Source: an uncultured Mycoplasmatota bacterium (GTDB taxonomy: Bacteria > Bacillota_I > Bacilli_A > RF39 > UBA660). Taken from it: 30,095 nt of DNA. Every line of letters begins with the position of its first letter. Position 1 is the first letter of the stretch. The stretch spans positions 1-30,095 of the forward strand of contig UQVR01000015.1 in the NCBI GenBank assembly GCA_900544625.1. Reading direction: 5' to 3'. A program made the translations under genes and the position numbers. A model generated the notes under the pieces. The model ran no database searches. It saw only the letters and a list, made by a program, of their open reading frames with translations, and had not been told where the DNA came from. Shown piece by piece: positions 7,911 to 16,124 of this stretch.

Positions 7911-9063
7911 GTGCTTTTATTTCTCTTTTAGTCTTATTAATTTTATTTTCTATATTTACTCTTTCCACAACAAATATCATTATAATAGCATTAACTGTAA
8001 AAGAACCGCCATAACTTAAGAATGGAAGTGGTACACCAGTTAAAGGAATTAAAGCTAGAACCCCAAGTAAGTTAACTAAAATATGCAAAGTAAAATACCA
8101 AAATGTCCCATAAGCTAAAATTGAACATCGTAAGTTTTCACTTGTCTTAGCAATTTTTAATATTCTTGATAAAATATAAGCATAACCTAAAATAATGATT
8201 ATTCCTGTCACAAGGCCCAATTCTTCAACAATAATTGGAAATATAAAATCAGTGTGTGACTCTGGCAAATACAAATATTTTTGAGTAGAATTACCAAGAC
8301 CTACACCAAATAAACCACCATTATTAATTGCAATAAATCCATTACAAACCTGATAACCGGTAGTTTCAGTATATCTTGAACAAGGATTTCTAAAATTTAG
8401 TCTTCCCTTTTGTATACTACTTAAAAAATCATTACCTGAATATAAGAACGCCACCATTGCTAATATACACCCGATTGCTATTATTTTAATAAATTTCATT
8501 ATATTATTTTGTACAACAGGAATACTTATAAATGTTAAAAATACTATCCCCGCAATAATTGCCGCACTACCTAAATCGGGTTGCATAAATACTAAACCAA
8601 TTATAATTGCAGCAAAACCCAAAGGTACAAAATAAGCATAAATGTTTTTCACTTTTTTATAATGTAATTTATTATAATATATAGCCATAAAAATTACTAA
8701 AATAGATTTTGCAAACTCACTAGGTTGAACTTTAAAATATTTTAAATCAAACCAACTTATAGCTCCCCCAGCAATTTTACCTTTTACAAAAAGGAGTGCT
8801 AAAGATCCAATAAGCAAAAATACAAGTGGCCATGCTAAAGCTCCATAATTCCTAGTTGGAAACCTAAGCACAATTAAAAAACCAATAAAAAATGAAACTA
8901 AAACAAATATTGCTTGTCTTATAAAAAAATGGTACGGTTGATATCCATAACGAACTACAGCTGTTATATTTGAAGCACTATAAATCATAACTAAACCTAG
9001 TGCTACATAAAGAACAACCATAATAAATAAAGGTATATCCATTTTAGAAAATAACTTACGCAT
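7906..9063 (-). CDS. ftsW: SEDS peptidoglycan glycosyltransferase, FtsW/RodA/SpoVE family
   Basis: This is a polytopic membrane enzyme that polymerises lipid II into glycan strands with a class B PBP partner. The protein has 385 residues and about ten membrane segments. Family signatures are intact: IYSAS (28-31 region), QPSEFAK (113-119), QPDLGSA (161-167), AINNGGLFGVGLGNS (246-260), ESHTDFIF with the loop aspartate Asp272 considered essential, and GVPLPFLSYGGS near the C-terminus. The N-terminus resembles FtsW more than RodA, but SpoVE is also possible in a spore former, so the symbol is tentative. The start is supported by GGTGG six bases upstream. The class B PBP at the right end of the window is not adjacent. 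Confidence 0.9.
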   Translation of the reverse strand: MRKLFSKMDIPLFIMVVLYVALGLVMIYSASNITAVVRYGYQPYHFFIRQAIFVLVSFFIGFLIVLRFPTRNYGALAWPLVFLLIGSLALLFVKGKIAGGAISWFDLKYFKVQPSEFAKSILVIFMAIYYNKLHYKKVKNIYAYFVPLGFAAIIIGLVFMQPDLGSAAIIAGIVFLTFISIPVVQNNIMKFIKIIAIGCILAMVAFLYSGNDFLSSIQKGRLNFRNPCSRYTETTGYQVCNGFIAINNGGLFGVGLGNSTQKYLYLPESHTDFIFPIIVEELGLVTGIIIILGYAYILSRILKIAKTSENLRCSILAYGTFWYFTLHILVNLLGVLALIPLTGVPLPFLSYGGSFTVNAIIMIFVVERVNIENKINKTKREIKAL

Positions 9064-9156
9064 GCTCTTCCACCTATAATAATATTATCACATTTACAAA
9101 CAAATTAAAGTTTTTTTTGAAAACTTGGGTTATTTTAATGTCAAAAAATCGTCATT

Positions 9157-9162
9157 TATAAT
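9157..9162 (+). promoter_or_regulatory. Possible -10 box for the YjcZ-like gene
   Basis: TATAAT lies 33 bases before the ATG. No good -35 box is visible 17 bases upstream (TTTAAT at best), so another sigma factor or an activator may be used. Confidence 0.4.
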
Positions 9163-9194
9163 AAATTATAGTAGATACAAAAAGGAGGTATATT

Positions 9195-9380
9195 ATGTAT
9201 TATTATGGAAATACCGGCTATTACGGTGGAGGATACGGTGCTCAAAGTACTTGTGGAGCTCCTACATATGCTGGATACACTAGTGGTTATGGCATAGGTG
9301 CAGCTATTTGGATTGTATTATTCATTCTATTAGTAATCATTTTAGGTGCTGGCTGGAGCTGGAATAATAATAACAACTAA
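9195..9380 (+). CDS. YjcZ-like small Gly/Tyr-rich membrane protein
   Basis: This 61-residue protein has a Tyr/Gly-rich head (MYYYGNTGYYGGGYGAQ), one cysteine, and a single membrane span (AAIWIVLFILLVIILGAG), then a WSWNNNNN tail. This layout matches the short YjcZ/sporulation-associated proteins of Bacilli; their biochemical role is unknown. A strong ribosome site, AAAGGAGGT, lies five bases upstream. The gene stands alone and is followed by a terminator. The family assignment rests on composition and layout. Confidence 0.8.
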   Translation: MYYYGNTGYYGGGYGAQSTCGAPTYAGYTSGYGIGAAIWIVLFILLVIILGAGWSWNNNNN

Positions 9381-9405
9381 ATTCAATTACTGAATATAAA
9401 AATTT

Positions 9406-9435
9406 AGGGAAATGTTAAAACGCATTTCTCTTTTT
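9406..9435 (+). terminator. Terminator of the YjcZ-like gene
   Basis: GGGAAATG (9407-9414) pairs with CATTTCTC (9423-9430), with G-U pairs, followed by TTTTT. Confidence 0.75.
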
Positions 9436-9446
9436 ACTTTTATAAC

Positions 9447-9477
9447 AAAAAAAGTGAAGATGAATATATCTCCACTT
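9447..9477 (-). terminator. Terminator of the Rpn-type relic
   Basis: On the minus strand AAGTGGAGAT and ATCTTCACTT form a 10-bp stem with one G-U pair, followed by TTTTTTT. It closes the decayed gene at 9483-9713. Confidence 0.75.
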
Positions 9478-9482
9478 TATGA

Positions 9483-9713
9483 CTATACCAACTTTTTAAT
9501 TTCAGAAGTTGATAAATGAGTTATTTTACTTATTTGCTCTAAAGAAAAATTTTCTTTCAGCATATTCTTGGCCGTTTCTTGTTTATTTTCAGCAATACCT
9601 TCTTCTTTTCCTCTAAGTTCTGCTGACTCTTTCTTCAATTTATATATATATCAAACAAACTTATAACTTCCGGATCACTAACAAAACTTTTTTACAATTT
9701 CTTCCGTGCTCAT
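9483..9713 (-). pseudogene. Decayed C-terminal part of an Rpn-family nuclease/transposase-like gene
   Basis: An ATG with a strong GGGGGTGAT ribosome site begins MSTEEIVKKF, but the frame meets TAG after 11 codons. Shifting frame restores FVSDPEVISLFDIYIN before TGA, and a further frame gives LKKESAELRGKEEGIAEN, then TAKNMLKENFSLEQISKITH to the stop at 9483. The last part is clearly related to the C-terminus of the intact gene at 27401-28309 (TAxNMLxxN, then ISxxTxL). At least two frame breaks and the lack of the nuclease domain make it a relic. The whole nuclease core (D...ExN) is absent between here and def. Its start signal and terminator remain recognisable. Confidence 0.75.
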
Positions 9714-9821
9714 GAAAATCACCCCCTTTTGGTAAAAACGATTTCTACCTTACCATATAGATAACGCGTTTCATGTCGAATATAGTAAAGCACATGTAAT
9801 ATTGTAATTTTTTATCGTTTT

Positions 9822-9850
9822 TTGCATTTTTCTTTAAAATCTGCTATACT
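9822..9850 (+). promoter_or_regulatory. Promoter for def
   Basis: TTGCAT (9822-9827) and TATACT (9845-9850) are 17 bases apart, with an extended -10 TGC. The start near 9857 puts the ATG at 9870 first in the message. Confidence 0.75.
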
Positions 9851-9869
9851 ATTTGGCGGGTGGAAGTTT

Positions 9870-10424
9870 ATGAAATTACCAAATATAAAAATATTAGATG
9901 AAAAAAATAAAATATTACATCAAAAAAGTAAAGATGTTACATTTCCCGTAAGTAAAGAAGATCGTAGGCTTGCTGAAGATACAATAAAATATTTAGAAAT
10001 GAGTCAAAACGAAAAAATTGCTGAAAAATATGATTTACGAGCTGGAATGGGAATGGCATTTGTACAACTTGGACATTTAAAAAGAATGTTTGTAATAGCA
10101 AATGAACTAGAAGAAAAAGGGACATTTGAAGAATATATAATAATTAACCCTAAAATAATTAGTCAAAGTGAAGAATTAATTTATGTAGGTGAAGGTGAAG
10201 GCTGCCTAAGTGTTAATCGTGAAGTTGAAGGTATTGTTCCAAGACATGCCAGAATAACAATTGAATACTATGATTATGAAGGAAATAAAAAGACAATGCG
10301 TGCTCGCGAAGACTTAGCAGTTGCTTTCCAACATGAAATAGACCATTTAGATGGAATTTTATTCGTAGATAAAATAGACCCTAAAAATCCATATAAAGAT
10401 AGAAATAAAATGCGCGAAATTTAA
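9870..10424 (+). CDS. def: Peptide deformylase
   Basis: This metalloenzyme removes the formyl group from the N-terminal methionine of new proteins. The 184-residue length fits the type II enzymes of Gram-positive bacteria. Motif 1 is GMGMAFVQ (59-66), a variant of GxGxAAxQ with Phe-Val in place of Ala-Pro; motif 2 is EGCLS (110-114, Cys112 a metal ligand) and motif 3 QHEIDH (154-159, with His155, Glu156 and His159). All metal and catalytic residues are kept. An ATG at 9822 is in frame but falls within the -35 box, so 9870 is used, with GGGTGG upstream. The gene stands alone between the relic and the RNA promoter. Confidence 0.96.
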   Translation: MKLPNIKILDEKNKILHQKSKDVTFPVSKEDRRLAEDTIKYLEMSQNEKIAEKYDLRAGMGMAFVQLGHLKRMFVIANELEEKGTFEEYIIINPKIISQSEELIYVGEGEGCLSVNREVEGIVPRHARITIEYYDYEGNKKTMRAREDLAVAFQHEIDHLDGILFVDKIDPKNPYKDRNKMREI

Positions 10425-10427
10425 TTT

Positions 10428-10457
10428 TTGACAAAAAGCCACTTCTTTTATGATAAT
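10428..10457 (+). promoter_or_regulatory. Promoter for the RNA after def
   Basis: TTGACA (10428-10433) lies four bases after the def stop, and GATAAT (10452-10457) follows at 18 bases. Confidence 0.65.
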
Positions 10458-10463
10458 ATGTAT

Positions 10464-10580
10464 ATAGCAAAAACAATTTGCATAAATTAAAAATGGTACA
10501 TCCAATTTTGCATGTTGGACGCTACCAAAAAAATAGTTAAAGCATCTAAATCACATGGTTGATTTAGATGCGTTTTTATT
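10464..10580 (+). ncRNA. Candidate small RNA of about 115 bases, family unknown
   Basis: A consensus -35, a -10 and a strong terminator bracket a stretch with no credible reading frame (the longest is 15 codons without a ribosome site). Inside is a stem GGTA/TACC (10495-10498 with 10523-10526) continuing through TCCAA/TTGGA (10501-10505 with 10515-10519), loop TTTTGCATG. The sequence TTTGCAT occurs twice. It does not show the conserved core of SRP RNA, RNase P RNA, tmRNA or any riboswitch I know. It may be a trans-acting RNA or an attenuated leader; no coding gene follows within 430 bases. Confidence 0.5.
10542..10577 (+). terminator. Strong terminator of the candidate RNA
   Basis: GCATCTAAATCA (10542-10553) and TGATTTAGATGC (10560-10571) form a perfect 12-bp stem with loop CATGGT, followed by GTTTTTATTT. 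Confidence 0.85.
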
Positions 10581-10846
10581 TATTTTTATTTTAGCAATAA
10601 ATCCAAAATGAGAAGGATAATAATGAATCATAACCAGATGATAATTCCATCTTTAGTCATAGAATCAAACCGTCTATTTATATTCTAGAAGGTAGCATCT
10701 AAACAACTGAAATATTCCATAAAAATTATTTAAACACATGAAAACTAAAAAAAGAAACACATTACAGCATTTTAATATTTAAGTTAAACAAAATAACCAA
10801 ATTAGTCTAAATTACCTTAAAATAAATAAACATTACAAAATTTTAT
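10581..10846. other. Intergenic stretch without a supported gene
   Basis: About 265 very AT-rich bases. On the plus strand a 21-codon frame starts at an ATG in AGAAGGATAATAATG with a fair ribosome site and reads MNHNQMIIPSLVIES before stopping early. AGCATCTAAA occurs at the RNA terminator and again about 145 bases later. Minus-strand frames are short and lack ribosome sites. This may be eroded DNA; no function is assigned. Confidence 0.5.
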
Positions 10847-10876
10847 TTGACAACAAGCATACATTTATTATATAAT
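10847..10876 (+). promoter_or_regulatory. Promoter for rpsD
   Basis: TTGACA (10847-10852) and TATAAT (10871-10876) are 18 bases apart; both boxes are perfect consensus. Confidence 0.85.
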
Positions 10877-10882
10877 ACACTT

Positions 10883-11035
10883 GCAAGTTATTTAGGCAGA
10901 GTTGTACCTATAAATAATGTGTTTAAACCTCAAAGGAATAAAGTAGCTAAGACTGCCTTAGCAAAATTATTTAAACTCCCTATTTATTAGATACGACACA
11001 ATAAATATTTTGCAAATAAAATGAAAGGAGATTTT
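10883..11035 (+). promoter_or_regulatory. Structured rpsD leader, probable S4 autoregulatory RNA
   Basis: The ~150-base leader can form AGGCAG/CTGCCT (10894-10899 with 10953-10958) enclosing other pairings, and TAAATAAT/ATTATTTA (10911-10918 with 10966-10973). These two cross, as in a pseudoknot. CTAAG/CTTAG (10947-10951 with 10957-10961) competes with the first. In B. subtilis S4 represses its own gene through such a leader. Agreement with the family model was not tested. Confidence 0.6.
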
Positions 11036-11638
11036 ATGGCAAGATATACGGGACCAGCTTATAAGAAATCTAGAAGACTTGGTTTTTCTACACTTGAAAA
11101 TGGAAAAGAATTAGCAAAAAGACCATATGCACCGGGAGCTCACGGACAAGATCGTCGTCGTAAACTTAGTGAATATGGAATCCAAATGCAAGAAAAACAA
11201 AAAGTTAGAATTCTTTATGGATTAAATGAAAAACAATTCCACAAAGTATTTGACAAAGCTTCAAAGATGCATGGTATTGCTGGGGAAAACTTACTTATCC
11301 TTCTTGAATCTAGACTTGATAACATGGTATATCGTCTAGGAATGGCTAGAACTAGAAGAAGTGCTCGTCAAATTGTTAATCATGGACATATTTTAGTAAA
11401 TGGCAAAAAGGTAGATATTCCTTCTTACACTACTAAAGTTGGTGATATAATTTCAGTTAAAGAAAATTCATTAAATCATCCAGCTATCCTTGATTCAATT
11501 GAACAAAAAAGAACTGTTCCAGCTTATCTAGAAATGGATGAAAAGAAATTATCTGGTAAATTTGTAAGACTTCCAGAAAGAAGCGAACTTAACCCAGAAA
11601 TTAACGAACAACTTATCGTTGAATTCTATAACAGATAA
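11036..11638 (+). CDS. rpsD: Ribosomal protein S4
   Basis: S4 begins assembly of the small ribosomal subunit by binding 16S rRNA. The 200-residue protein starts MARYTGPAYKKSRRLGFS and has the S4 RNA-binding domain from RLDNMVYRLGMARTRRSAR through HILVNGKKVDIPS. The N-terminus lacks the four cysteines of the zinc form. It ends VEFYNR, as usual. The start at 11036 follows GAAAGGAG; an ATG five codons earlier has no proper site. It is a single-gene unit, as in B. subtilis, and probably feedback-controlled by its own product. Confidence 0.98.
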   Translation: MARYTGPAYKKSRRLGFSTLENGKELAKRPYAPGAHGQDRRRKLSEYGIQMQEKQKVRILYGLNEKQFHKVFDKASKMHGIAGENLLILLESRLDNMVYRLGMARTRRSARQIVNHGHILVNGKKVDIPSYTTKVGDIISVKENSLNHPAILDSIEQKRTVPAYLEMDEKKLSGKFVRLPERSELNPEINEQLIVEFYNR

Positions 11639-11643
11639 TGCTT

Positions 11644-11675
11644 AAAACCAAAAGGTTATTGCTCCTTTTGGTTTT
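11644..11675. terminator. Bidirectional terminator between rpsD and the M16 genes
   Basis: AAAACCAAAAGG (11644-11655) and CCTTTTGGTTTT (11664-11675) form a perfect 12-bp stem with T-runs on both strands. The stop codon of the minus-strand gene lies in the loop. Confidence 0.85.
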
Positions 11676-12942
11676 CTTTTGGTAAAAATACATTAATTGA
11701 TATATTATCAAAATCTAAAAGATCAATAATATTTTTTAAATCATCAATAGTTTCATCCTCAAGAATTTCTTTCAAATTAGTTACTATTCCCCCATTATTT
11801 AAAACATCATCTTGAATTCTATAGCTTACATTTTCTAAGTCTTCATAATCAAGTATAAGAGTTGCTATCGTAGCATTCTTTTTTCTTTTAAAATCAAGTT
11901 CACTTATAGATAAGTTTTCTAATTTTTCCTTTACTTTTTTTATAATTTCTTCTTTAAAATTTGAAGTAACATTAATAGTTACAACAAATGTATCATCGTA
12001 AACATCACAAGTAACATTCATATTTTGAATTAAACCTTTTTCCATAAGTTCATCTTTAAAATCTGAAGTAGCGCCAAAATTTATATTAAACAATAAATTT
12101 GTAAGTATTTTTAATTCTAATGAAGAATAATTTTTAAAACGACTCATATCCATTTTAATAGAAAACTTAAGTCTTGGATAAGTTACATTAATATATTCTT
12201 CCTTATATTTTGTAGTAACTTTTTTAGGTTCATTTTCTTTAATAATAATTGGATTTAAATATTTTCCAAATTTCTTTTTAGACAAATTATCCTCCACTAA
12301 ACAGGCCATTTCATAAGGATTAAAATTTCCAGTCAAAGTTAAAAACATATTTTCAGGATGATAAAAAGTATCATAAACTAATTTTACATCTTCCAAAGTA
12401 ATGCTAGTTACATCATCCGGAGTACCTGTAATAGTATTTCGATATTTTGATTTTTGCAAAGTATTTAAAAGTGAATGAAAAAACACAATACTATATGGGT
12501 CATCTAATCCCATATTAGCTTCTTCTACAATAATTCCTTTTTCTTTAGAAATACATTTCTTAGTAAAGAAAGGATTATAAACAAAATTAAGTAACTCTTC
12601 TAAGTTTTCTTTTTTATTATTTGTTGCAAAAACAATATAACTAGTATAATCAAAGGTAGTAAAAGCATTAGCATCTCCACCTAATTTATAAAACTCATCA
12701 TGCGCGGTAGTTTCCTCATCTATATTAAATTTTACATGTTCTAAAAAGTGAGCTATCCCATTAGGTACTTCATATGTTTTCTTACCTATTTTAAACTTTG
12801 TATGAATGGAACCATACTTTACAGATAGTGATGCATACATACTACTTACTTTTTCATTTACCCACATATATATAGGAAGTCCACATTTAGTATGATAGAC
12901 ATATATTTTCTCATTCAATCCTTTTAGTTCTAATTCTTCCAT
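11656..12942 (-). CDS. ymfH: M16 family zinc peptidase, YmfH-like
   Basis: This is the probable active half of a two-part M16 peptidase. HFLEH (65-69) is the inverted zinc motif HxxEH, and EKGIIVEEANM (134-144) supplies the third metal ligand. The substrate is unknown; relatives degrade peptides in a clam-shell chamber. Its 428 residues match YmfH. It begins directly after the TAG of its partner without a gap, so the pair is co-translated, and it ends in the shared terminator. Confidence 0.92.
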   Translation of the reverse strand: MEELELKGLNEKIYVYHTKCGLPIYMWVNEKVSSMYASLSVKYGSIHTKFKIGKKTYEVPNGIAHFLEHVKFNIDEETTAHDEFYKLGGDANAFTTFDYTSYIVFATNNKKENLEELLNFVYNPFFTKKCISKEKGIIVEEANMGLDDPYSIVFFHSLLNTLQKSKYRNTITGTPDDVTSITLEDVKLVYDTFYHPENMFLTLTGNFNPYEMACLVEDNLSKKKFGKYLNPIIIKENEPKKVTTKYKEEYINVTYPRLKFSIKMDMSRFKNYSSLELKILTNLLFNINFGATSDFKDELMEKGLIQNMNVTCDVYDDTFVVTINVTSNFKEEIIKKVKEKLENLSISELDFKRKKNATIATLILDYEDLENVSYRIQDDVLNNGGIVTNLKEILEDETIDDLKNIIDLLDFDNISINVFLPKENQKEQ

Positions 12943-14208
12943 CTATGAATCCTTCCCTTCTAAAGTAAATATTGTATTAAGTTTAATTTTTTTAGAAACG
13001 TTAATTATATCATTTTTATTTATTTCTTTAAAATACTCTTTTCTTTTTTCAATTAAAGGTAAATTATCATAAATATTAAAAACATAGTTATTTAATATTG
13101 CCACATTATTATCTAAAGACATATCTAAAGAAATAATCATATTATTTATAGCGTCATTTAGTTCCATATCACTAAATTCTCCATTTTGCATCTTCTTTAA
13201 TTCCTTTTTTACTAAAGATATTGCTTTTTTAACATTACATTGATCAAGTGATATTTGTACCATTAATAACCCATCATATTTTAAATACATACTATTAATA
13301 GCATAACATAAACTATTTTCTTCCCTTATACTTTTATAAAGTTTTGAAGTAAGCCCTCCACTTCCATAAATATAATTAAAAGCATTTAAAGTTATATTTT
13401 TTTCTAAATCATTTAAGTTCTTTAAGTTAAATAACATAACTAAATTAGTTTGAATATTTTCACTTTTTAAAGATGCTTCATGGACTTTTTTTACTTCCTT
13501 ATTATCAACCATCATATCAAAATTAATATCTACAATATACCTATTTTTAAAATATTTTTTAATTAATGTAGCCATATCATCCATTTCTAAATTACCTATT
13601 AAAAATATATCAACTTTAAATTCTTTTCTCAAAGTTTTATAAGCATCATAAAGACTAGATGGTGTAATATTATCTAACTGTTCAATAGTTCCTAATAACT
13701 CATATGATGTTGCAGTATTAGAATCCATTGTTTTGAATGCTTCTTTTATACTTTGTTTTACGGGGTTTTCTTTTAAAGAATTTATTTCTCTTTTTAATCT
13801 TTCTTTTATAATATTAAAAGTTTTTAAATCAAATTCATCATTTTCTACATTAGGTCTTTCTATCATTTCAAATAATGTTTTAATTACTTCTTCAACATAA
13901 TTATCTTCTTCAATATATTCTGGATTTATAAAATCTAATGATACATGCAAATCTAATACATTTCCTACCCTAACCGTAGATGCATAAATAACTATTTTAT
14001 ACAATTCTTCAAATCTTGTAATTAAATCTTTTTTTCTAGGATACTTTTTACATGATTCACTTAGCATATCAGCCAAAAATGCATATTTACCCATTTCTTC
14101 TTTTTTAGCAATATTTCTAAATATTACTTCCATATGACTGGTTTTAAACTTATCAGTTTTAATTGTATAAATATTAAAGGAATTACAATTATATGTTTTA
14201 TATTTCAT
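12943..14208 (-). CDS. ymfF: M16 family peptidase-like partner, YmfF-like, zinc site absent
   Basis: The 421-residue protein has the M16 two-domain layout, but where HxxEH is expected it reads ADMLSESCKKYP (46-57), with no histidines. It is therefore likely the inactive subunit that shapes the chamber for the active partner. The C-terminal part (NYIYGSGGLTSKLYKSIREE, then SLCYAIN) holds the RY-type substrate-binding region of the family in variant form. It is preceded by GAGGTG, one base after the stop of the HD hydrolase gene. In B. subtilis ymfF and ymfH are adjacent in the same order. Confidence 0.9.
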   Translation of the reverse strand: MKYKTYNCNSFNIYTIKTDKFKTSHMEVIFRNIAKKEEMGKYAFLADMLSESCKKYPRKKDLITRFEELYKIVIYASTVRVGNVLDLHVSLDFINPEYIEEDNYVEEVIKTLFEMIERPNVENDEFDLKTFNIIKERLKREINSLKENPVKQSIKEAFKTMDSNTATSYELLGTIEQLDNITPSSLYDAYKTLRKEFKVDIFLIGNLEMDDMATLIKKYFKNRYIVDINFDMMVDNKEVKKVHEASLKSENIQTNLVMLFNLKNLNDLEKNITLNAFNYIYGSGGLTSKLYKSIREENSLCYAINSMYLKYDGLLMVQISLDQCNVKKAISLVKKELKKMQNGEFSDMELNDAINNMIISLDMSLDNNVAILNNYVFNIYDNLPLIEKRKEYFKEINKNDIINVSKKIKLNTIFTLEGKDS

Positions 14209-14209
14209 C

Positions 14210-15328
14210 TTACACCTCTTCTTTATTATGCATACTTTTTAAAATTTTATTATATTCTTTTAAAGTATAATCATCTGTCATACCCGCAATATAATCAATT
14301 ACAATTCTTTCTTTACTATTATTATTCTTATATTCATCACTCATATTATCTAAATAAGATTTAATTATATTACTTTCTTCATTGTTATTATTTAAATCAT
14401 TGATATATGCATTATATAAAGTGTTCAACATATCCTTTAAATTTTGTTTTTCTTCTTCAGTATAAGCCTTATAATAAATATTTTTATAATTAAAATCTTT
14501 AAGATTTTTTATTGCTTCAAAAACTTCATTGCTTAATTTAATATAGTTTTTTCCTAAACTATTATTTATTACATCAGTAACAATACTATTTACTATCTCT
14601 TTATTACTTTTTCCCAATACACTAGTTATATTATTTGGAACATCTTCCCAAGTAAGTAATTTCATTCTAATTGCATCATCTATATCCCTACCTAAATAAG
14701 CAATTAAATCACTTATTCTTACAACACAACCTTCCAAAGTCATTGGAATTAATTGAAGTGAAGTATTTTTATCTTTATATGTTCTTTCATAATCACGCAA
14801 AAAATCATCCTTTGTTTTATTCCATTTAGGTTCATATTTACCCATTACAAGTTCCCCATTATGACAAAGGATTGCATCTAAAGTTTGCAAAGTAATATTT
14901 TTTCCATTTCCATAATTTTCAATATTCATCAATAGTCTTACACTATGAACATTGTGATTAAAATAACCACATCCAGCTCTAAGACTTATCTCATTAAGTA
15001 TAGCCTCACCAACATGTCCAAAAGGCGTATGACCCAAATCATGCCCTAAAGCTCCAGCTTCAATCAAGTCTTCATTTAAACCTAAGGCTCTTCCAATTGT
15101 TCTAGCAATTTTACTAACATATAATACATGAATCATTCTTTTAGTTAAGTGATCGTTTTCTTTAAATGAAAATACTTGAGTTTTATCCATATATCTTTGA
15201 AATGATAATGAATATAAAATTCTATCAACATCTCTTGAAAACGGTGTTCTAAAATCATTTTCTGACGCTTTAAAATATATTGCGTCTTCATTTTTACAAG
15301 CTAAACTATTCACATTTACTACCTCCAT
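14210..15328 (-). CDS. dGTPase-like deoxynucleoside triphosphate triphosphohydrolase (HD domain)
   Basis: These enzymes split dNTPs into deoxynucleoside and triphosphate and shape the dNTP pool. FRTPFSRDVDRILYS (26-40) and FQRYMDKTQVFSF (43-55) are typical of the Dgt family. The metal residues are His67, His96-Asp97 (GHDLGHTPFGHVGE, 95-108) and Asp207 (ISDLIAYLGRDIDD). At 372 residues it is of the shorter group; the C-terminal ~100 residues are Asn/Lys-rich and less conserved. Substrate range cannot be told from sequence. It lies 10 bases after the radical SAM gene and one base before the M16 pair, in one run. Confidence 0.88.
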   Translation of the reverse strand: MEVVNVNSLACKNEDAIYFKASENDFRTPFSRDVDRILYSLSFQRYMDKTQVFSFKENDHLTKRMIHVLYVSKIARTIGRALGLNEDLIEAGALGHDLGHTPFGHVGEAILNEISLRAGCGYFNHNVHSVRLLMNIENYGNGKNITLQTLDAILCHNGELVMGKYEPKWNKTKDDFLRDYERTYKDKNTSLQLIPMTLEGCVVRISDLIAYLGRDIDDAIRMKLLTWEDVPNNITSVLGKSNKEIVNSIVTDVINNSLGKNYIKLSNEVFEAIKNLKDFNYKNIYYKAYTEEEKQNLKDMLNTLYNAYINDLNNNNEESNIIKSYLDNMSDEYKNNNSKERIVIDYIAGMTDDYTLKEYNKILKSMHNKEEV

Positions 15329-15338
15329 TACAATGATA

Positions 15339-16124
15339 TCAATTTTTATTTATTTTGTCTATAAAACCACAATGTTTACATAACTCTTGGGTTAACACAT
15401 TATTATTAAATCCTTCAATTATTTTTATTGCCTTTTTGCTATTTATAATCTCTTCAAAACTTTTATCAAATATATTACCAAGATTTATACATCCATTTCC
15501 ATCTAAACAACATAGTACCACCGTACCATCAACTAAAATACCAACATGACTTTTAAGTCCATAACATTTCCCTTTATTTTTATAAATATTATTATTTAAA
15601 TTAGGCCACACAAATTCTTCATCTATATCCACAAAAACATTTTTTTCTATTGTTTTATTTGTTTTTATACTTACTTGATATTTTTCTTCTAATTTTTTTA
15701 ATATTTTATCATCATTACCTAACCATAACCTATAATTAATAAAAGTATATTTCTTCAAGACATCTGTTGCATCAAAAATCTTATCCATATACATATCTAA
15801 ATTGCTTACATTACTATGTAAAGAAATATTAATTTGTCTAATATTTTTATTAAACTTTATTTTATCTATAAAATATCCATTCGTAGTTATATTAATATAA
15901 AAATCCTTACTTGCTTCATTAATAAATTCATTGATATAAGGGTGAATCAAAGGTTCTCCGAGCACATGAAAATAAAGGTACTTTGTATGTCCCTTTAGTT
16001 TGCTTAAAATAATTTTAAATTCTTCTAAAGTCATGTATTTAGTTTTTCTTTGATTATGTATACAAAAAGAACAATTTAAATTACAATTATTAGTTATTTC
16101 AATATATATTTTTTTAAAACTCAT
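15339..16124 (-). CDS. Radical SAM protein with SPASM-like C-terminus
   Basis: This enzyme would cleave S-adenosylmethionine to start a radical reaction. CNLNCSFC (14-21) is the CxxxCxxC cluster site, and HVLGEP (53-58) is the SAM-contacting GEP motif. The C-terminal half has further cysteines at 187, 205, 206, 212, 249 and 252, as expected for a SPASM domain that binds more iron-sulfur clusters. Relatives modify peptides or act on small metabolites. No precursor peptide is obvious, though the preceding 71-residue protein overlaps it by four bases (ATGA) and is co-translated. The substrate is unknown. Length is 261 residues. Confidence 0.85.
   Translation of the reverse strand: MSFKKIYIEITNNCNLNCSFCIHNQRKTKYMTLEEFKIILSKLKGHTKYLYFHVLGEPLIHPYINEFINEASKDFYINITTNGYFIDKIKFNKNIRQINISLHSNVSNLDMYMDKIFDATDVLKKYTFINYRLWLGNDDKILKKLEEKYQVSIKTNKTIEKNVFVDIDEEFVWPNLNNNIYKNKGKCYGLKSHVGILVDGTVVLCCLDGNGCINLGNIFDKSFEEIINSKKAIKIIEGFNNNVLTQELCKHCGFIDKINKN

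Noticed and set aside
9721..9821. Terminal inverted repeats around the Rpn-type relic
   Set aside because: I found no matching ends on both sides, so no element border is claimed.
9937..10125. Minus-strand frame opposite def
   Set aside because: No ribosome site, and def is clearly the gene here.
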